Made by a program: the position numbers and the translations under genes | Assembly (NCBI GenBank): GCA_025728315.1 | Contig: JAOBJW010000004.1 | Location: 1-43,976, forward strand | Length of the DNA: 43,976 nt | Direction of reading: 5' to 3' | Source: Candidatus Lightella neohaematopini | Lineage (GTDB): Bacteria; Pseudomonadota; Gammaproteobacteria; Enterobacterales; Enterobacteriaceae | In this document: piece by piece, positions 29,951 to 39,766 of the stretch | Position numbering within the stretch: position 1 is the first letter of the stretch | Layout: each line of letters opens with the position of its first letter | The notes under the pieces: model-generated | What the model was told of the DNA's origin: nothing | The model's database searches: none | Seen by the model: the letters and a program-made list of their open reading frames with translations, nothing else

Positions 29951-32434
29951 ATGTCGAACTCTAATAATAAACTTATAAAAATTAGTATTGAAGAAGAATT
30001 AAAAAATTCTTATTTAAATTATGCTATGTCAGTTATTATTAGTAGAGCTTTACCAGATGCTAGAGATGGATTAAAACCAGTACATCGTAGAATATTATTT
30101 GCTATGTATAAATTAAATAATATATATAGTAAACCATATAAAAAGTCTGCTCGTATTGTTGGTGATGTAATTGGTAAATATCATCCTCATGGTGACATTG
30201 CTGTATACGATACTATAGTACGTATGGCACAATCATTTTCTCTACGTTATTTATTAATAGATGGGCAAGGTAACTTTGGATCAGTAGATGGTGATTCAGC
30301 AGCAGCTATGAGATATACTGAGATTCGTATGACTCAATTAGCTAGTGAATTATTAATTGATATAGAAAAGGATACTGTTGATTTTATATATAATTATGAT
30401 AACACAGAAAAACTTCCTAAAGTTATGCCAACTAGAATACCTAATTTGTTAATTAATGGATCTTCAGGTATAGCTGTTGGTATGGCAACTAATATTCCAC
30501 CTCATAATATTTCTGAAGTAATTAACGGATGTTTAGCTTATATTAATAATGAAAATATTTCTAATGAAGATTTAATAAAATATATTCCTGGGCCAGATTT
30601 TCCTACAGCAGGTATTATTAATGGGAAACAAGGTATTATTAATGCATATCGTACTGGTAGAGGAATTATATATATTAAAGCAAAAACTAATATAGAATTA
30701 GATAGTAAAACTGGTAGAGAAAATATAATTATATACGAAATACCATATCAAGTTAACAAAACTCGTTTAATTGAAAAAATTACTGAATTAGTAAAAGAAA
30801 AAAAAATAGATGGTATTAATAATTTACGTGATGAATCTGATAAAGATGGTATGCGTATAGTAATTGAGATAAAAAGAGATAATAGTAGTCAAATAGTATT
30901 AAACAATTTATATTCTTTAACACAATTACAAACATCATTTGGTATTAATATGGTTGCTTTGCATCAAGGTAAACCAAAAACAATGTCTTTAAAAGATATG
31001 ATATCTATTTTTATAGATCATAGACGTGAAATTATTACCCGACGAATAAATTTTGAATTACAACAGGCTTATAATGCAATTAATTTTTTGGAAGCAATGA
31101 TTATAGTAGTATTTAATATTAATTTAGTTATTGATATTATCAAAAAATCTAATAATAGTAATGATGCAATTAATGTTTTAATTAACAAATCATGGGAATG
31201 TAATTTTTTTAATAAAAAAACTAACAGTAATAAGTATATTTTAACTAAAAAACAAGCTAAGTATATATTGGATTTACGTTTAAGTAAATTAACTAAATTA
31301 GAAAAAACAAAATTAATTAATGATTATGATAGAACTTTATTGTTAATAAAAAATTTATATAGCATAAAAAAAGATCCAAAGAAACTAACGTTAGTTATTA
31401 TTAACGAATTAAATGAAATAAAAAAGCAATATGATGATAAAAGAAGAACCATAATTTTAGATAATATAATAAGTATGAAAACTGAAGATTTTATAAATCA
31501 AGAAGACGTTTTAGTTACTTTATCTTATTACGGTTATGTAAAGTATCAACCATTAACTGATTATTCTACAAATAAAAGAGGTAGTAAAGGAAAGTTAGCT
31601 ACTATTATAAAAGAAAAAGATTTTATTAATTGTCTATTAGTTACTAATACTCATGATACAATACTACTATTTTCTAGTACAGGAAGAGTATATCATATGA
31701 AAGTCCATCAATTACCAGAATTTAGTAGTGATTCTAGGGGTAAACCAATAGTTAATTTATTACCATTAGAATTAAATGAACGAATAACTACTATTTTACC
31801 ATTAAAAGAATACAATTATGAGTATTATGTATTAATGGCAACTGCTAATGGAATAGTTAAAAAAACTATGTTAAAGGAATTTAGTAATCTAAGAAGTACA
31901 GGAATTATAGCAATAAATTTAAATCATGGTGATGAATTGATAGGAGTAAATTTAACTAATGGCAATAATGATGTAATGTTATTTTCATCTTATGGTAAAG
32001 TTGTTAGATTTCCAGAAACTCAAGTTAGAAATGTAGGTAGATCTACTATAGGCGTAAAAGGTATTAATTTATCTAGAAATGATAAAGTAGTTTCATTAAT
32101 AATACCTAATGGTAATGGTGCAATATTAACTGTTACTCAAAATGGTTATGGAAAACGAACAAATCAAATTGAATATCCTACTAAATCTAGAGCCACTAAG
32201 GGAGTTATATCAATAAAAGTAAATTCAAGAAACGGTAAAGTTATAGGTGCCGTACAAGTTAATAATGAAGATCAAATTATTATGATTACTAGTAATGGTA
32301 AGCTATCACGTACTCGTGTTTCTGAAGTTAGTATTATTGGTCGTAATACCCAAGGGGTTGTATTAACAAGAGTTAAACAAAATGAAACGTTAGTTAGATT
32401 ACAGCGTATAGAAAACGTGATATTAAAAAATTAA
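29951..32434 (+). CDS. gyrA: DNA gyrase subunit A
   Basis: GyrA is the DNA-cutting subunit of gyrase. The 827-residue product covers the full protein except the acidic C-terminal tail (875 in E. coli). Catalytic Tyr lies in AAMRYTEIR. The quinolone-resistance region reads [11 protein letters not shown], so residue 83 is Ile where E. coli has Ser; D87 is conserved. The GyrA-box reads NKRGSKG in place of QRRGGKG. The six-bladed C-terminal domain repeats (such as [11 protein letters not shown] and [12 protein letters not shown]) are visible. AAGGA precedes the ATG. It ends 11 bp before convergent rplY. Confidence 0.98.
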   Translation: MSNSNNKLIKISIEEELKNSYLNYAMSVIISRALPDARDGLKPVHRRILFAMYKLNNIYSKPYKKSARIVGDVIGKYHPHGDIAVYDTIVRMAQSFSLRYLLIDGQGNFGSVDGDSAAAMRYTEIRMTQLASELLIDIEKDTVDFIYNYDNTEKLPKVMPTRIPNLLINGSSGIAVGMATNIPPHNISEVINGCLAYINNENISNEDLIKYIPGPDFPTAGIINGKQGIINAYRTGRGIIYIKAKTNIELDSKTGRENIIIYEIPYQVNKTRLIEKITELVKEKKIDGINNLRDESDKDGMRIVIEIKRDNSSQIVLNNLYSLTQLQTSFGINMVALHQGKPKTMSLKDMISIFIDHRREIITRRINFELQQAYNAINFLEAMIIVVFNINLVIDIIKKSNNSNDAINVLINKSWECNFFNKKTNSNKYILTKKQAKYILDLRLSKLTKLEKTKLINDYDRTLLLIKNLYSIKKDPKKLTLVIINELNEIKKQYDDKRRTIILDNIISMKTEDFINQEDVLVTLSYYGYVKYQPLTDYSTNKRGSKGKLATIIKEKDFINCLLVTNTHDTILLFSSTGRVYHMKVHQLPEFSSDSRGKPIVNLLPLELNERITTILPLKEYNYEYYVLMATANGIVKKTMLKEFSNLRSTGIIAINLNHGDELIGVNLTNGNNDVMLFSSYGKVVRFPETQVRNVGRSTIGVKGINLSRNDKVVSLIIPNGNGAILTVTQNGYGKRTNQIEYPTKSRATKGVISIKVNSRNGKVIGAVQVNNEDQIIMITSNGKLSRTRVSEVSIIGRNTQGVVLTRVKQNETLVRLQRIENVILKN

Positions 32435-32445
32435 TAATAAGTTAA

Positions 32446-32739
32446 TTATTTAACTTCATAAAAGTCTATATGCATTATTAATCTTTTAAAAGGATGTAAT
32501 TGTAAACCTTTTATTTTTACTTTATATTGTTTATTATCAAAATTTAAAGATAACACTATGTTATTATCTGTAATGTTATTGGTGTCTAAAAAATTTAAAA
32601 AATCATTATGATTTAGTTGGATCAAAATTAATTTAGAATTAATATCACGCATAATAGCTGGAATTTTATTTAATCGTCTCAATTTTTTATTACTAGTTTT
32701 ACCAGTAGCTAATCTAGCTTTAACATTTATTTTAAACAT
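32446..32739 (-). CDS. rplY: 50S ribosomal protein bL25
   Basis: bL25 binds 5S rRNA in the large subunit. The 97-residue single-domain form (94 in E. coli) is typical of enterics. Recognisable parts are the N-terminal MFKINVKARLATGKTSNKKL, the segment KIPAIM, and the C-terminal LQLHPFKRLIMHIDFYEV, which corresponds to the conserved HPYKPKLQHIDF block. It lies 73 bp downstream of sodA on the same strand and is convergent with gyrA. Confidence 0.95.
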   Translation of the reverse strand: MFKINVKARLATGKTSNKKLRRLNKIPAIMRDINSKLILIQLNHNDFLNFLDTNNITDNNIVLSLNFDNKQYKVKIKGLQLHPFKRLIMHIDFYEVK

Positions 32740-32812
32740 ACTAACATAAAATATTATTAAATAGTAACATAACTATTTATTAAAATAATAATTTTTTATT
32801 TATTTTAAATAA

Positions 32813-33430
32813 TTAGTTATTTAATCTATTATTTGCTTCATCCCAATTAACAATATACCAAAATGATTTGATATAATCTATGCGACGATTTTGATACTTT
32901 AAATAATAAGAATGTTCCCATAAATCAATACCAAATATTGGATAACCATAAACTTCCACTATAGGTTTGCCCATAATAGGATTATCTTGATTACTAGTAG
33001 AACTAATTTTTAACTTATTATCATTTGTTTTTATTAACCAAGTCCATCCAGATCCAAAACAAGATAAAGCAGAACTTTCAAAAGTTTCCTTAAAGTTATT
33101 AATGGTTCCAAAATTTTGCTCTATCATATCTTTTATCTTACCACTAATTATTGTTCCTTGTTTTAAACCGTACCAAAATAATAAATGATTATAATGACCA
33201 CCAATATTATTCTTTAACTCTATTCTTTTATTTAATGGTATATTATTAATATTTTTTAATAAATCTTCTAAAGAATAATTATTGAATTCTGGTAAATTAA
33301 TTAAAATCTTATTAGCATTATCAACATAATTTTTATGATGCTTGTTATAATGAATATTTATGGTATTTTGATCTATAAATGGTTCCATAGCATCATAATC
33401 ATAAGGTAACAATGGTAATTTAATATTCAT
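32813..33430 (-). CDS. sodA: Superoxide dismutase, manganese type
   Basis: SodA converts superoxide to peroxide and oxygen. The 205-residue product aligns along its length with E. coli SodA (206). Metal ligands are visible in HYNKHHKNYV (His), GGHYNHLLFW (His) and DLWEHSYYLKYQNRR (Asp and His). The Gly-Gly-His element and residues around it favour manganese over the iron isozyme SodB, although cambialistic use is possible. AGAGG precedes the ATG. No Fur or SoxS site is recognisable upstream. Confidence 0.96.
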   Translation of the reverse strand: MNIKLPLLPYDYDAMEPFIDQNTINIHYNKHHKNYVDNANKILINLPEFNNYSLEDLLKNINNIPLNKRIELKNNIGGHYNHLLFWYGLKQGTIISGKIKDMIEQNFGTINNFKETFESSALSCFGSGWTWLIKTNDNKLKISSTSNQDNPIMGKPIVEVYGYPIFGIDLWEHSYYLKYQNRRIDYIKSFWYIVNWDEANNRLNN

Positions 33431-33520
33431 ATTAACCTCTATAATTTAATTTAACAAAATAAAAATTTATACAATAAACTCTTTATTATAATATAAATAA
33501 ATAATAAATTCTATTAATAA

Positions 33521-33883
33521 CTAGTTTATTTTTAGATTAACAAAATTTTTATTAATAATTTTTTTTAGATTAATTGTATTAACATTATTATAATAATCTA
33601 TTTTTACTATTTCTTTTATTATATTCTTCCATATAATAGACAAAAACTTATAATTAATATAAGGAGCTTTCAATTTTATTATGTTTTCTCGTTTACATCT
33701 TAAATAATTAAGATATATTAATTTATTTAGTTGTACATGTTTATTGTTAATTATATTAATATTTGATTTTAGTTTATCAATATAATCGATACTTACTATT
33801 AAATTATATTCATCATTTAAAATGATAGTAAATTTTAACAATTCTATTAAAAAAACATTTAATATACTAGCTAATTTCTTCAT
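33521..33883 (-). CDS. flgN: Probable FlgN-like flagellar export chaperone (tentative)
   Basis: The 120-residue product is hydrophilic and mostly helical, Lys/Asn/Ile-rich, with no membrane segment. It resembles FlgN by pattern: an N-terminal helix with regularly spaced Leu and an acidic pair (residues 22-28), then D-x3-L-x2-I and NKHVQLNKL-x-YL-x3-R, and a C-terminal W-x2-I and a N-x2-N element like the FlgN tail (N-x2-NG). FlgN is the chaperone for hook-associated proteins FlgK and FlgL. Identity is low and no other flagellar gene is in the window, so the assignment is inference. It lies between sodA and marC with its own short spacers. Confidence 0.42.
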   Translation of the reverse strand: MKKLASILNVFLIELLKFTIILNDEYNLIVSIDYIDKLKSNINIINNKHVQLNKLIYLNYLRCKRENIIKLKAPYINYKFLSIIWKNIIKEIVKIDYYNNVNTINLKKIINKNFVNLKIN

Positions 33884-33910
33884 ATATTGATTTAAATAAT
33901 TATTATCTAT

Positions 33911-34573
33911 TTATACATGATAATTATTAATTACTTCTAAAATCCCATTTATTATAAATTGTACTCCCATACAAACTAATAAAAATCCAATTAAACGAGA
34001 AACAGCCTCTATACCATTACTACCAACTATATGCATAATAGCACTAGAGCTTCTTAATACTATCCATACTATAAAACTAATAGTAATGAACAATAATATT
34101 GGAGCTACTGTGTTTACCCATGGTGAAAAATAAATATTATCATGAACTGTTGATACCCAACTAATAATCATAGCAATAGTACCAGGACCAGCTGTGCTGG
34201 GCATAGCTAATGGAACAAAAGCAATATTACTAACTTTAGTATTATTTGACTTATTATCGTTTAATGATAAATTGTATTCATCATTTTGTATAGGAAATAA
34301 CATACGAAATCCAATAAAAGAAATAATTAAGCCTCCAGCTATACGTAATCCTGATATAGATATACTAAAAGTATTCATTACTGATGTACCAGCATAAAAA
34401 GCTACTAACATTATAATAAATACATAAATTGAAGCCATCTTAGCTTGGTAATTACGTTCTTCTAGTGTCATATTTTTACATAATCCCAAAAATAAAGCTA
34501 CAGTAGTTAAAGGATTAACTAAAGGTAATAGTACCATTAAACCAAAACCAATTGCTTTAATTAATTCAAACAT
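33911..34573 (-). CDS. marC: MarC-family inner-membrane protein
   Basis: MarC proteins have six membrane segments and unknown function; E. coli MarC is not, despite the name, clearly involved in multiple antibiotic resistance. The 220-residue product (221 in E. coli) aligns from end to end, including [57 protein letters not shown] and [15 protein letters not shown]. That level of identity is higher than to YhgN or YchE. AAGGAA lies just upstream of the ATG. It is in the same direction as the flgN-like gene 27 bp downstream. Confidence 0.93.
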   Translation of the reverse strand: MFELIKAIGFGLMVLLPLVNPLTTVALFLGLCKNMTLEERNYQAKMASIYVFIIMLVAFYAGTSVMNTFSISISGLRIAGGLIISFIGFRMLFPIQNDEYNLSLNDNKSNNTKVSNIAFVPLAMPSTAGPGTIAMIISWVSTVHDNIYFSPWVNTVAPILLFITISFIVWIVLRSSSAIMHIVGSNGIEAVSRLIGFLLVCMGVQFIINGILEVINNYHV

Positions 34574-34747
34574 ATATTTCCTTAATTATATAATTAATTT
34601 TATATTTAATTTTAACTTATTACGATAATATAATATTATTATATATTAATTTTTATTAAAATTAAATTAATAGTACTTTTAAAGTACTAAAAAGTTTAAA
34701 ATTAAAATTAGTAATTCTCTATTTTTTAAAATAGATATTATAATAAC

Positions 34748-36256
34748 TTAAATTATCTTTTGTATATTATATATTAGCCAGTATAAAATACTAGATATTA
34801 ATATAGAAATTGGTAATGTTAATAACCAAGTAATTAATATATTTTTAATTGTATTCAATTGTATTCCTTTACCATCAGCTAACATAACTCCCATAATAGC
34901 TGATGATACTATATGTGTAGTAGATACAGGCATTCCTGTGTAACTTGCTACTCCTATAGATAATGCTGCAGTTGTTTGAGTAATAAATCCATGTGCATAT
35001 GTCATATTACTTTTACCTATTCTTTCTCCTATAGTAATAGACACTCTTTTCCAACCAATCATAGTACCTAAGGATAAAGCTATAGCAACAATAATAATAA
35101 TCCATTCTGGAGCATATTCTATATTATTAAGTAAAATAATTTTTATATCTAACAATAATTTTTTATCATAGCTATTTATATTAGATAGCTTTATTAGTTT
35201 ACTGATACTATCAGTAATATTTATTAATAAATTATGTAAATAAAATCTTTGATTATTACTTAATTGACTATAACTATTTAAATTATTTAATAAGCTATTA
35301 GCATATTCTATATGTTTTAGTATTATTGAATTACAATAAAATTTATTTTCTTTATTAAGATAAATAAAAAATTTTTTATCTTTATTATAAGTAGTACAAA
35401 AATTTTTACTTAAAATACATCTTTTATTATAAAAATTTTTTAAATCTAGAATAGCATGTTTGGTATGTAAAATATCATAATTATTAGCATTCATATTTAG
35501 AATAAAATTTACTGGAGTAATACTAATTAGTATTAACATAATTAATCCTATACCTTTTTGACCATCATTAGCTCCATGAGAAAAACTAACTCCGGCAGAA
35601 GATATTACTAATATTAATTTTAACCATAATGGTGGTTTGTTATTTTTTAAGGAATGTAATTTATTAAAATTATTAGGTGTTGAATATATAATTTTATATT
35701 TTCCTTGGTTAGAAAAACAAATTTTTAGAATTAAGATTAAACAAACAGATAATATAAAACCAATAAATGGTGAAATAATTAATGAAGTAAATATCTCCAA
35801 TAATTTAGGTATATTTAATGCTTCTAAAATAGAATGATTATTAATAACTGAATTAGTAATACTTACACCAATAATCGATCCAATTAAAGTATGTGAACTA
35901 GAAGCAGGTAATCCAAAATACCAGGTACTAATATTCCATATAATAGCTGATAGTAACATAGAGAATAACATAATTAATCCATGTGTTGAATTAATACTAG
36001 TTAGTAATTCTATTGGTAATAAATGAACAATAGAATAAGCAACACTAAGTCCACTAAGTATTACACCATAAAAATTAAATAAACCAGACATAATAACTGC
36101 AACTTTTATTTTTAATGCATTAGTATAAATAATTGTAGTTATTGCGTTTGCTGTATCATGAAAACCATTAATTATTTCATATATTAAAACAAGAATAAGT
36201 GCAATAATAGATACTATATAAATTGGTAATTCAACATTATTAATTATATGAAACAT
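34748..36256 (-). CDS. pitA: Low-affinity inorganic phosphate (metal-phosphate) transporter PitA
   Basis: PitA imports phosphate as a neutral metal-phosphate complex with protons. The 502-residue product (499 in E. coli) has about ten membrane segments and the duplicated PHO4 signatures: GFHDTANAITTIIYT near residues 30-45 and SHGANDGQKGIGLIML around 227-242, with GLPASSSHTLIG and GMPVSTTHIVSS. The cytoplasmic loop between the halves is diverged and Asn-rich. It may be the main phosphate importer in a genome of this kind. A 548-bp gene-free stretch lies upstream. Confidence 0.96.
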   Translation of the reverse strand: MFHIINNVELPIYIVSIIALILVLIYEIINGFHDTANAITTIIYTNALKIKVAVIMSGLFNFYGVILSGLSVAYSIVHLLPIELLTSINSTHGLIMLFSMLLSAIIWNISTWYFGLPASSSHTLIGSIIGVSITNSVINNHSILEALNIPKLLEIFTSLIISPFIGFILSVCLILILKICFSNQGKYKIIYSTPNNFNKLHSLKNNKPPLWLKLILVISSAGVSFSHGANDGQKGIGLIMLILISITPVNFILNMNANNYDILHTKHAILDLKNFYNKRCILSKNFCTTYNKDKKFFIYLNKENKFYCNSIILKHIEYANSLLNNLNSYSQLSNNQRFYLHNLLINITDSISKLIKLSNINSYDKKLLLDIKIILLNNIEYAPEWIIIIVAIALSLGTMIGWKRVSITIGERIGKSNMTYAHGFITQTTAALSIGVASYTGMPVSTTHIVSSAIMGVMLADGKGIQLNTIKNILITWLLTLPISILISSILYWLIYNIQKII

Positions 36257-36803
36257 ATATAATCAACACATTAAATATCATTATTAACTATATGTTATGG
36301 TATAAATATTTATTAACTAAAATTAATAAAATAATTAAATATAAACTAATTTTTAATTGAAAAACTATATAATATCGTACTAAATAATATATTTAATATC
36401 AACTAATAATAAATTGAAAATTATAATATTCAATATAATGCTAATTATTAATATAAACGTTAACATATTACAATTAGTAATTTAAATTATTGAATACTAA
36501 TACTCTAATTCATGCTAGTATTATAGTATGTGTGTTAATTATTTCTAGTAATGAAACTAATAATTATAATATTAATGGTTTATCTTATTTAAGATATAAT
36601 ACAATACTATTAATCATAGTTATTATTAATAGTTATTGTAAATTTTAAAATAATATAATTATCTACTGTAACAAAATGTATCACTTATCTATTAACAGAA
36701 TATTTTAATATTAAAAACGTAAATTATATAAAATATTTATAAATTTCATATAATAAATCTATTTAAAAAATTAATAATTTAATATTATTGGAGATATTAT
36801 AAA
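36257..36803. other. 547-bp gene-free, AT-rich stretch between divergent pitA and the DUF1820 gene
   Basis: No open frame with recognisable similarity, tRNA or inverted repeat stands out on either strand, and stops are dense in all frames. It must contain the pitA promoter (left end) and that of the DUF1820 gene, whose Shine-Dalgarno GGAG is at 36790-36793. In E. coli the universal stress gene uspA lies near pitA; I looked for a uspA relic and found none I could defend. It is probably an eroded gene. Confidence 0.6.
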
Positions 36804-37124
36804 ATGAGTAGTAATAAACCAATTTATCGTATACAATTCATTAATAATGGTAAAAATTATCAACTTTTTGTTCGAGAATTAAATCAAAGTTCAATTTTTG
36901 GGTTTATAGAAATAAGTAAATTCGTTTTTAGTAAAAATAATAGTTTAGTTGTAGATCCTTCTGAAGAAAAATTAAAAACTGAGTTTAGTGACGTTAATTT
37001 AAGCTATGTACCTATACAAGCAGTAATTCGTATCGATATAGTAACAGAAAATGGTAGTGCTCGTATATCTGAATTATCAGATAATGTCACTGTATTTCCA
37101 TATTTATCTAAAAAAATAAAATAA
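36804..37124 (+). CDS. DUF1820 family protein, function unknown
   Basis: The 106-residue protein matches the DUF1820 family known from Pseudomonas, Vibrio and related gammaproteobacteria. Recognisable elements are the start IYRIQFINNGKNYQL, the central FGFIEISKFVF, VDPSEEKLKTEFSDV, and the near-invariant SYVPIQAVIRIDIV (about residues 70-83). It has no membrane segment or signal peptide and no known function. E. coli K-12 lacks this family, so its retention in a reduced genome is notable. GGAG lies 10 bases upstream of the ATG. It is convergent with rsmD. Confidence 0.85.
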   Translation: MSSNKPIYRIQFINNGKNYQLFVRELNQSSIFGFIEISKFVFSKNNSLVVDPSEEKLKTEFSDVNLSYVPIQAVIRIDIVTENGSARISELSDNVTVFPYLSKKIK

Positions 37125-37163
37125 ATAATTTAACTTAAAAATATTATAATTATTTTGACTTTT

Positions 37164-37724
37164 TTAATTATTTATATAATACAACCTATAAGCTACGTTT
37201 TTAGTTAGTTTTTGTTTATACAATATCCATGTTATAGGTATTTTTACATTTGTTTGAATTTTAGATTCTATATAAACTATAGAAAAATTAGATAGTATGT
37301 TTCTCTTATTTATTATATTAATAGTTTTGTTAATTAAATTACTTTCAAATGGAGGGTCAATAAATATTATATCAAATTTTTTATCAGTACTACTTAACCA
37401 TTTTAGTGCATTAGTATAAATAATGTTTACTAATTTTATAGATAAATTAGTTTTATTATATAATAATTGTTTAAAGATAAGAAGATTATTTTCTAATAAA
37501 GTTATATAATAAGCTCTACGAGATATAGCTTCAAAAGATAGTATACCACTACCAGCAAAACAATCTAAACAATTAGCATTAACTATTATTTTACTTAACC
37601 AATTAAATAAAGTTTGTCTAATAATATTAGTAGTAGGTCTAATTAATGGATGATTGATTGTTTTAATTATACGACCTTTTAAATATCCGCCAGTAATAAC
37701 TATTTTATTTTTTTTAATTTTCAT
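37164..37724 (-). CDS. rsmD: 16S rRNA (guanine-966-N2)-methyltransferase
   Basis: RsmD methylates G966 of 16S rRNA with SAM. The 186-residue product (198 in E. coli) begins with KIVITGGYLKGRII and has RPTTNIIRQTLFNWL, the SAM-binding CLDCFAGSGILSFEAISR and the catalytic NPPY-like DPPFES (DIIFIDPPFE). The C-terminus is short. It is divergent from ftsY across 109 bp, the same pair as in E. coli. Confidence 0.95.
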   Translation of the reverse strand: MKIKKNKIVITGGYLKGRIIKTINHPLIRPTTNIIRQTLFNWLSKIIVNANCLDCFAGSGILSFEAISRRAYYITLLENNLLIFKQLLYNKTNLSIKLVNIIYTNALKWLSSTDKKFDIIFIDPPFESNLINKTINIINKRNILSNFSIVYIESKIQTNVKIPITWILYKQKLTKNVAYRLYYINN

Positions 37725-37833
37725 ATTTTGTTTACTAAAACTATATATTATTTTAAAATAACATTGTTTGTTATTACTTTAATAATTCATTAATTATTTA
37801 GTAAATGTAATTTTTACATAGGTATTAGTATAT

Positions 37834-38742
37834 ATGACAAACATAAATTTATTTAAAAGATTAAAATTTAGTTTAAGAAAAACTAAAGAAAAATTAATAA
37901 ATAATATTAAAGATATTTTTTCTCTTAAAAGTAATAAAAATGATATATTAAAAAAACTTGAATATCATTTAATTAATTCTGATGTAAATATTAATGTAGC
38001 AAGGAATATTATAAAAGAAATTTATAAGTATGATTTAAACGAAAATAATATACTTCCAATTATAAAAGAACAAATGATAAGTTTATTAAAACCTATTAAT
38101 AAACCAATAGTACTCCCTGAGTATAAACCATTTATAATTTTGTTAGTTGGTATTAATGGAGTTGGAAAAACTACTACTGCTGGTAAATTATCATGGTTTT
38201 ATAAAAAACAAAATAAGAAAATACTGTTAGTAGCTGGTGATACTTTTAGATTAGCAGCTATAGAACAATTAAAAATTATAGGTAAAAATATATCTATACC
38301 AGTAATATCACAGAATATTGGATCTGATTCAGGATCAGTAGTATTTGATGCAATAAAATCAGCTCAAGCAAGACAAATTGATTTAGTTATAATAGATACA
38401 GCTGGTAGATTACAAAATAAATTATTTTTAATGAATGAATTAAAAAAAATTATTACAATAATAAACAAGTTAACCGATAATAATATTTTTGATATAATTT
38501 TAGTAATAGATGCTAATACTGGTCAAAATGCTTTTAATCAGGTTACTAATTTTTATAAATATTTAAATATTAATGGAATAATATTAACCAAATTAGATAG
38601 TACTGCCAAAGGAGGAATAATATTCAATATATCAAATGCATTTAATATACCATTAAGATTTATAAGTACTGGAGATCATATTGATGATTTACAATTCTTT
38701 GAACCTAATAGTTTTGTAAATGCTTTATTTGATCATCGATAA
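37834..38742 (+). CDS. ftsY: Signal recognition particle receptor FtsY, NG domain only
   Basis: FtsY docks ribosome-SRP complexes at the membrane for co-translational insertion. The 302-residue protein lacks the acidic N-terminal A domain of E. coli FtsY (497) and starts with the membrane-binding amphipathic helix NLFKRLKFSLRKTKEKL. GTPase motifs are intact: G1 GINGVGKTTTAGK, AGDTFR, G3 DTAGRLQN and G4 TKLDSTAKGG. NG-only FtsY is functional in E. coli when the helix remains. ftsE and ftsX, which follow ftsY in E. coli, are absent; rpoH comes next after 107 bp. Confidence 0.96.
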   Translation: MTNINLFKRLKFSLRKTKEKLINNIKDIFSLKSNKNDILKKLEYHLINSDVNINVARNIIKEIYKYDLNENNILPIIKEQMISLLKPINKPIVLPEYKPFIILLVGINGVGKTTTAGKLSWFYKKQNKKILLVAGDTFRLAAIEQLKIIGKNISIPVISQNIGSDSGSVVFDAIKSAQARQIDLVIIDTAGRLQNKLFLMNELKKIITIINKLTDNNIFDIILVIDANTGQNAFNQVTNFYKYLNINGIILTKLDSTAKGGIIFNISNAFNIPLRFISTGDHIDDLQFFEPNSFVNALFDHR

Positions 38743-38849
38743 AAATATATTTATTTACTATTCATTAAATGAATTATTAGTTAATTATGATTAATTAAAG
38801 TATTATGACAAAATATTATAGATTAATTATTATTTAAATAATAAAATAG

Positions 38850-39710
38850 ATGAATAAAAAAAGTAAATACTTAATTAACTTACCAAATAGTATAGATAAC
38901 TATATAAGAATTGCTAATTCTTATCCAATATTAACCGCAGAAGAAGAATATGAATTAGCTAGAAAGTTTTATTTTAATAGAAATTTAGAGGCAGCTAAAA
39001 AATTAATATTATCGCATTTAAGATTTATTATACACATAGCACGTAATTATTCTGGCTATGGATTATTACAGTCTGATTTAATTCAAGAAGGTAATATAGG
39101 ATTAATGAAAGCAGTATATAGATTTAATCCAGAAATAGGAGTTAGATTAGTTTCATTTGCTATTCATTGGGTTAAAGCAGAGATACATGAATATGTTTTA
39201 AAAAATTGGCGCATAGTTAAAGTAGCTACTACAAAAGCACAAAGAAAATTATTTTTTAACTTACGTAGAACAAAACAACATATTAAATGGTTAAATAAAA
39301 ATGAATTAGATATTATTGCCAAAAAACTTGGTGTATCTAAAAAAGATGTTATTGAAATGGAATCGAGAATGTTTACGAAAGATATGACTGTTGATTTTGA
39401 TTCAGAAGATGATAACAAAAATAATCAAACATCACATTATTCAATATTTCATTTATGTGATAAGTCATCAGATTTTACTGATATAATAGAAAAAAATAAT
39501 TGGGATAACCATGCTTCCAGTAAGTTAAATAAAGCACTAAGTAGATTAGATAAAAGAAGTAGAGATATTATTTATGCTCGTTGGTTAGTAGATAATAATA
39601 ATCGAATTACATTAAAAGAGCTTGCTAATAGATATGGTGTTTCCGCAGAACGAGTAAGACAATTAGAAAAAAACGCAATGCGTAAAATTCGTATAGAGAT
39701 AGAATCATAA
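38850..39710 (+). CDS. rpoH: RNA polymerase heat-shock sigma factor (sigma-32)
   Basis: RpoH directs transcription of chaperone and protease genes. The 286-residue product (284 in E. coli) has region 2 ([56 protein letters not shown]), the RpoH box [10 protein letters not shown] that is specific to sigma-32 and is used for regulated turnover, and region 4 with the helix-turn-helix [19 protein letters not shown]. The neighbourhood ftsY-(ftsEX lost)-rpoH is enteric. No thermosensor structure can be judged by eye. Confidence 0.97.
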   Translation: MNKKSKYLINLPNSIDNYIRIANSYPILTAEEEYELARKFYFNRNLEAAKKLILSHLRFIIHIARNYSGYGLLQSDLIQEGNIGLMKAVYRFNPEIGVRLVSFAIHWVKAEIHEYVLKNWRIVKVATTKAQRKLFFNLRRTKQHIKWLNKNELDIIAKKLGVSKKDVIEMESRMFTKDMTVDFDSEDDNKNNQTSHYSIFHLCDKSSDFTDIIEKNNWDNHASSKLNKALSRLDKRSRDIIYARWLVDNNNRITLKELANRYGVSAERVRQLEKNAMRKIRIEIES

Positions 39711-39766
39711 TAAATTATTAAAATTAAAATAGATTACTTAATTTTTTATGTATTTTATTTAAATAA

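Noticed and set aside
39164..39418. Minus-strand frame inside rpoH
   Set aside because: Antisense to a fully conserved sigma-32; no homologue recognised.
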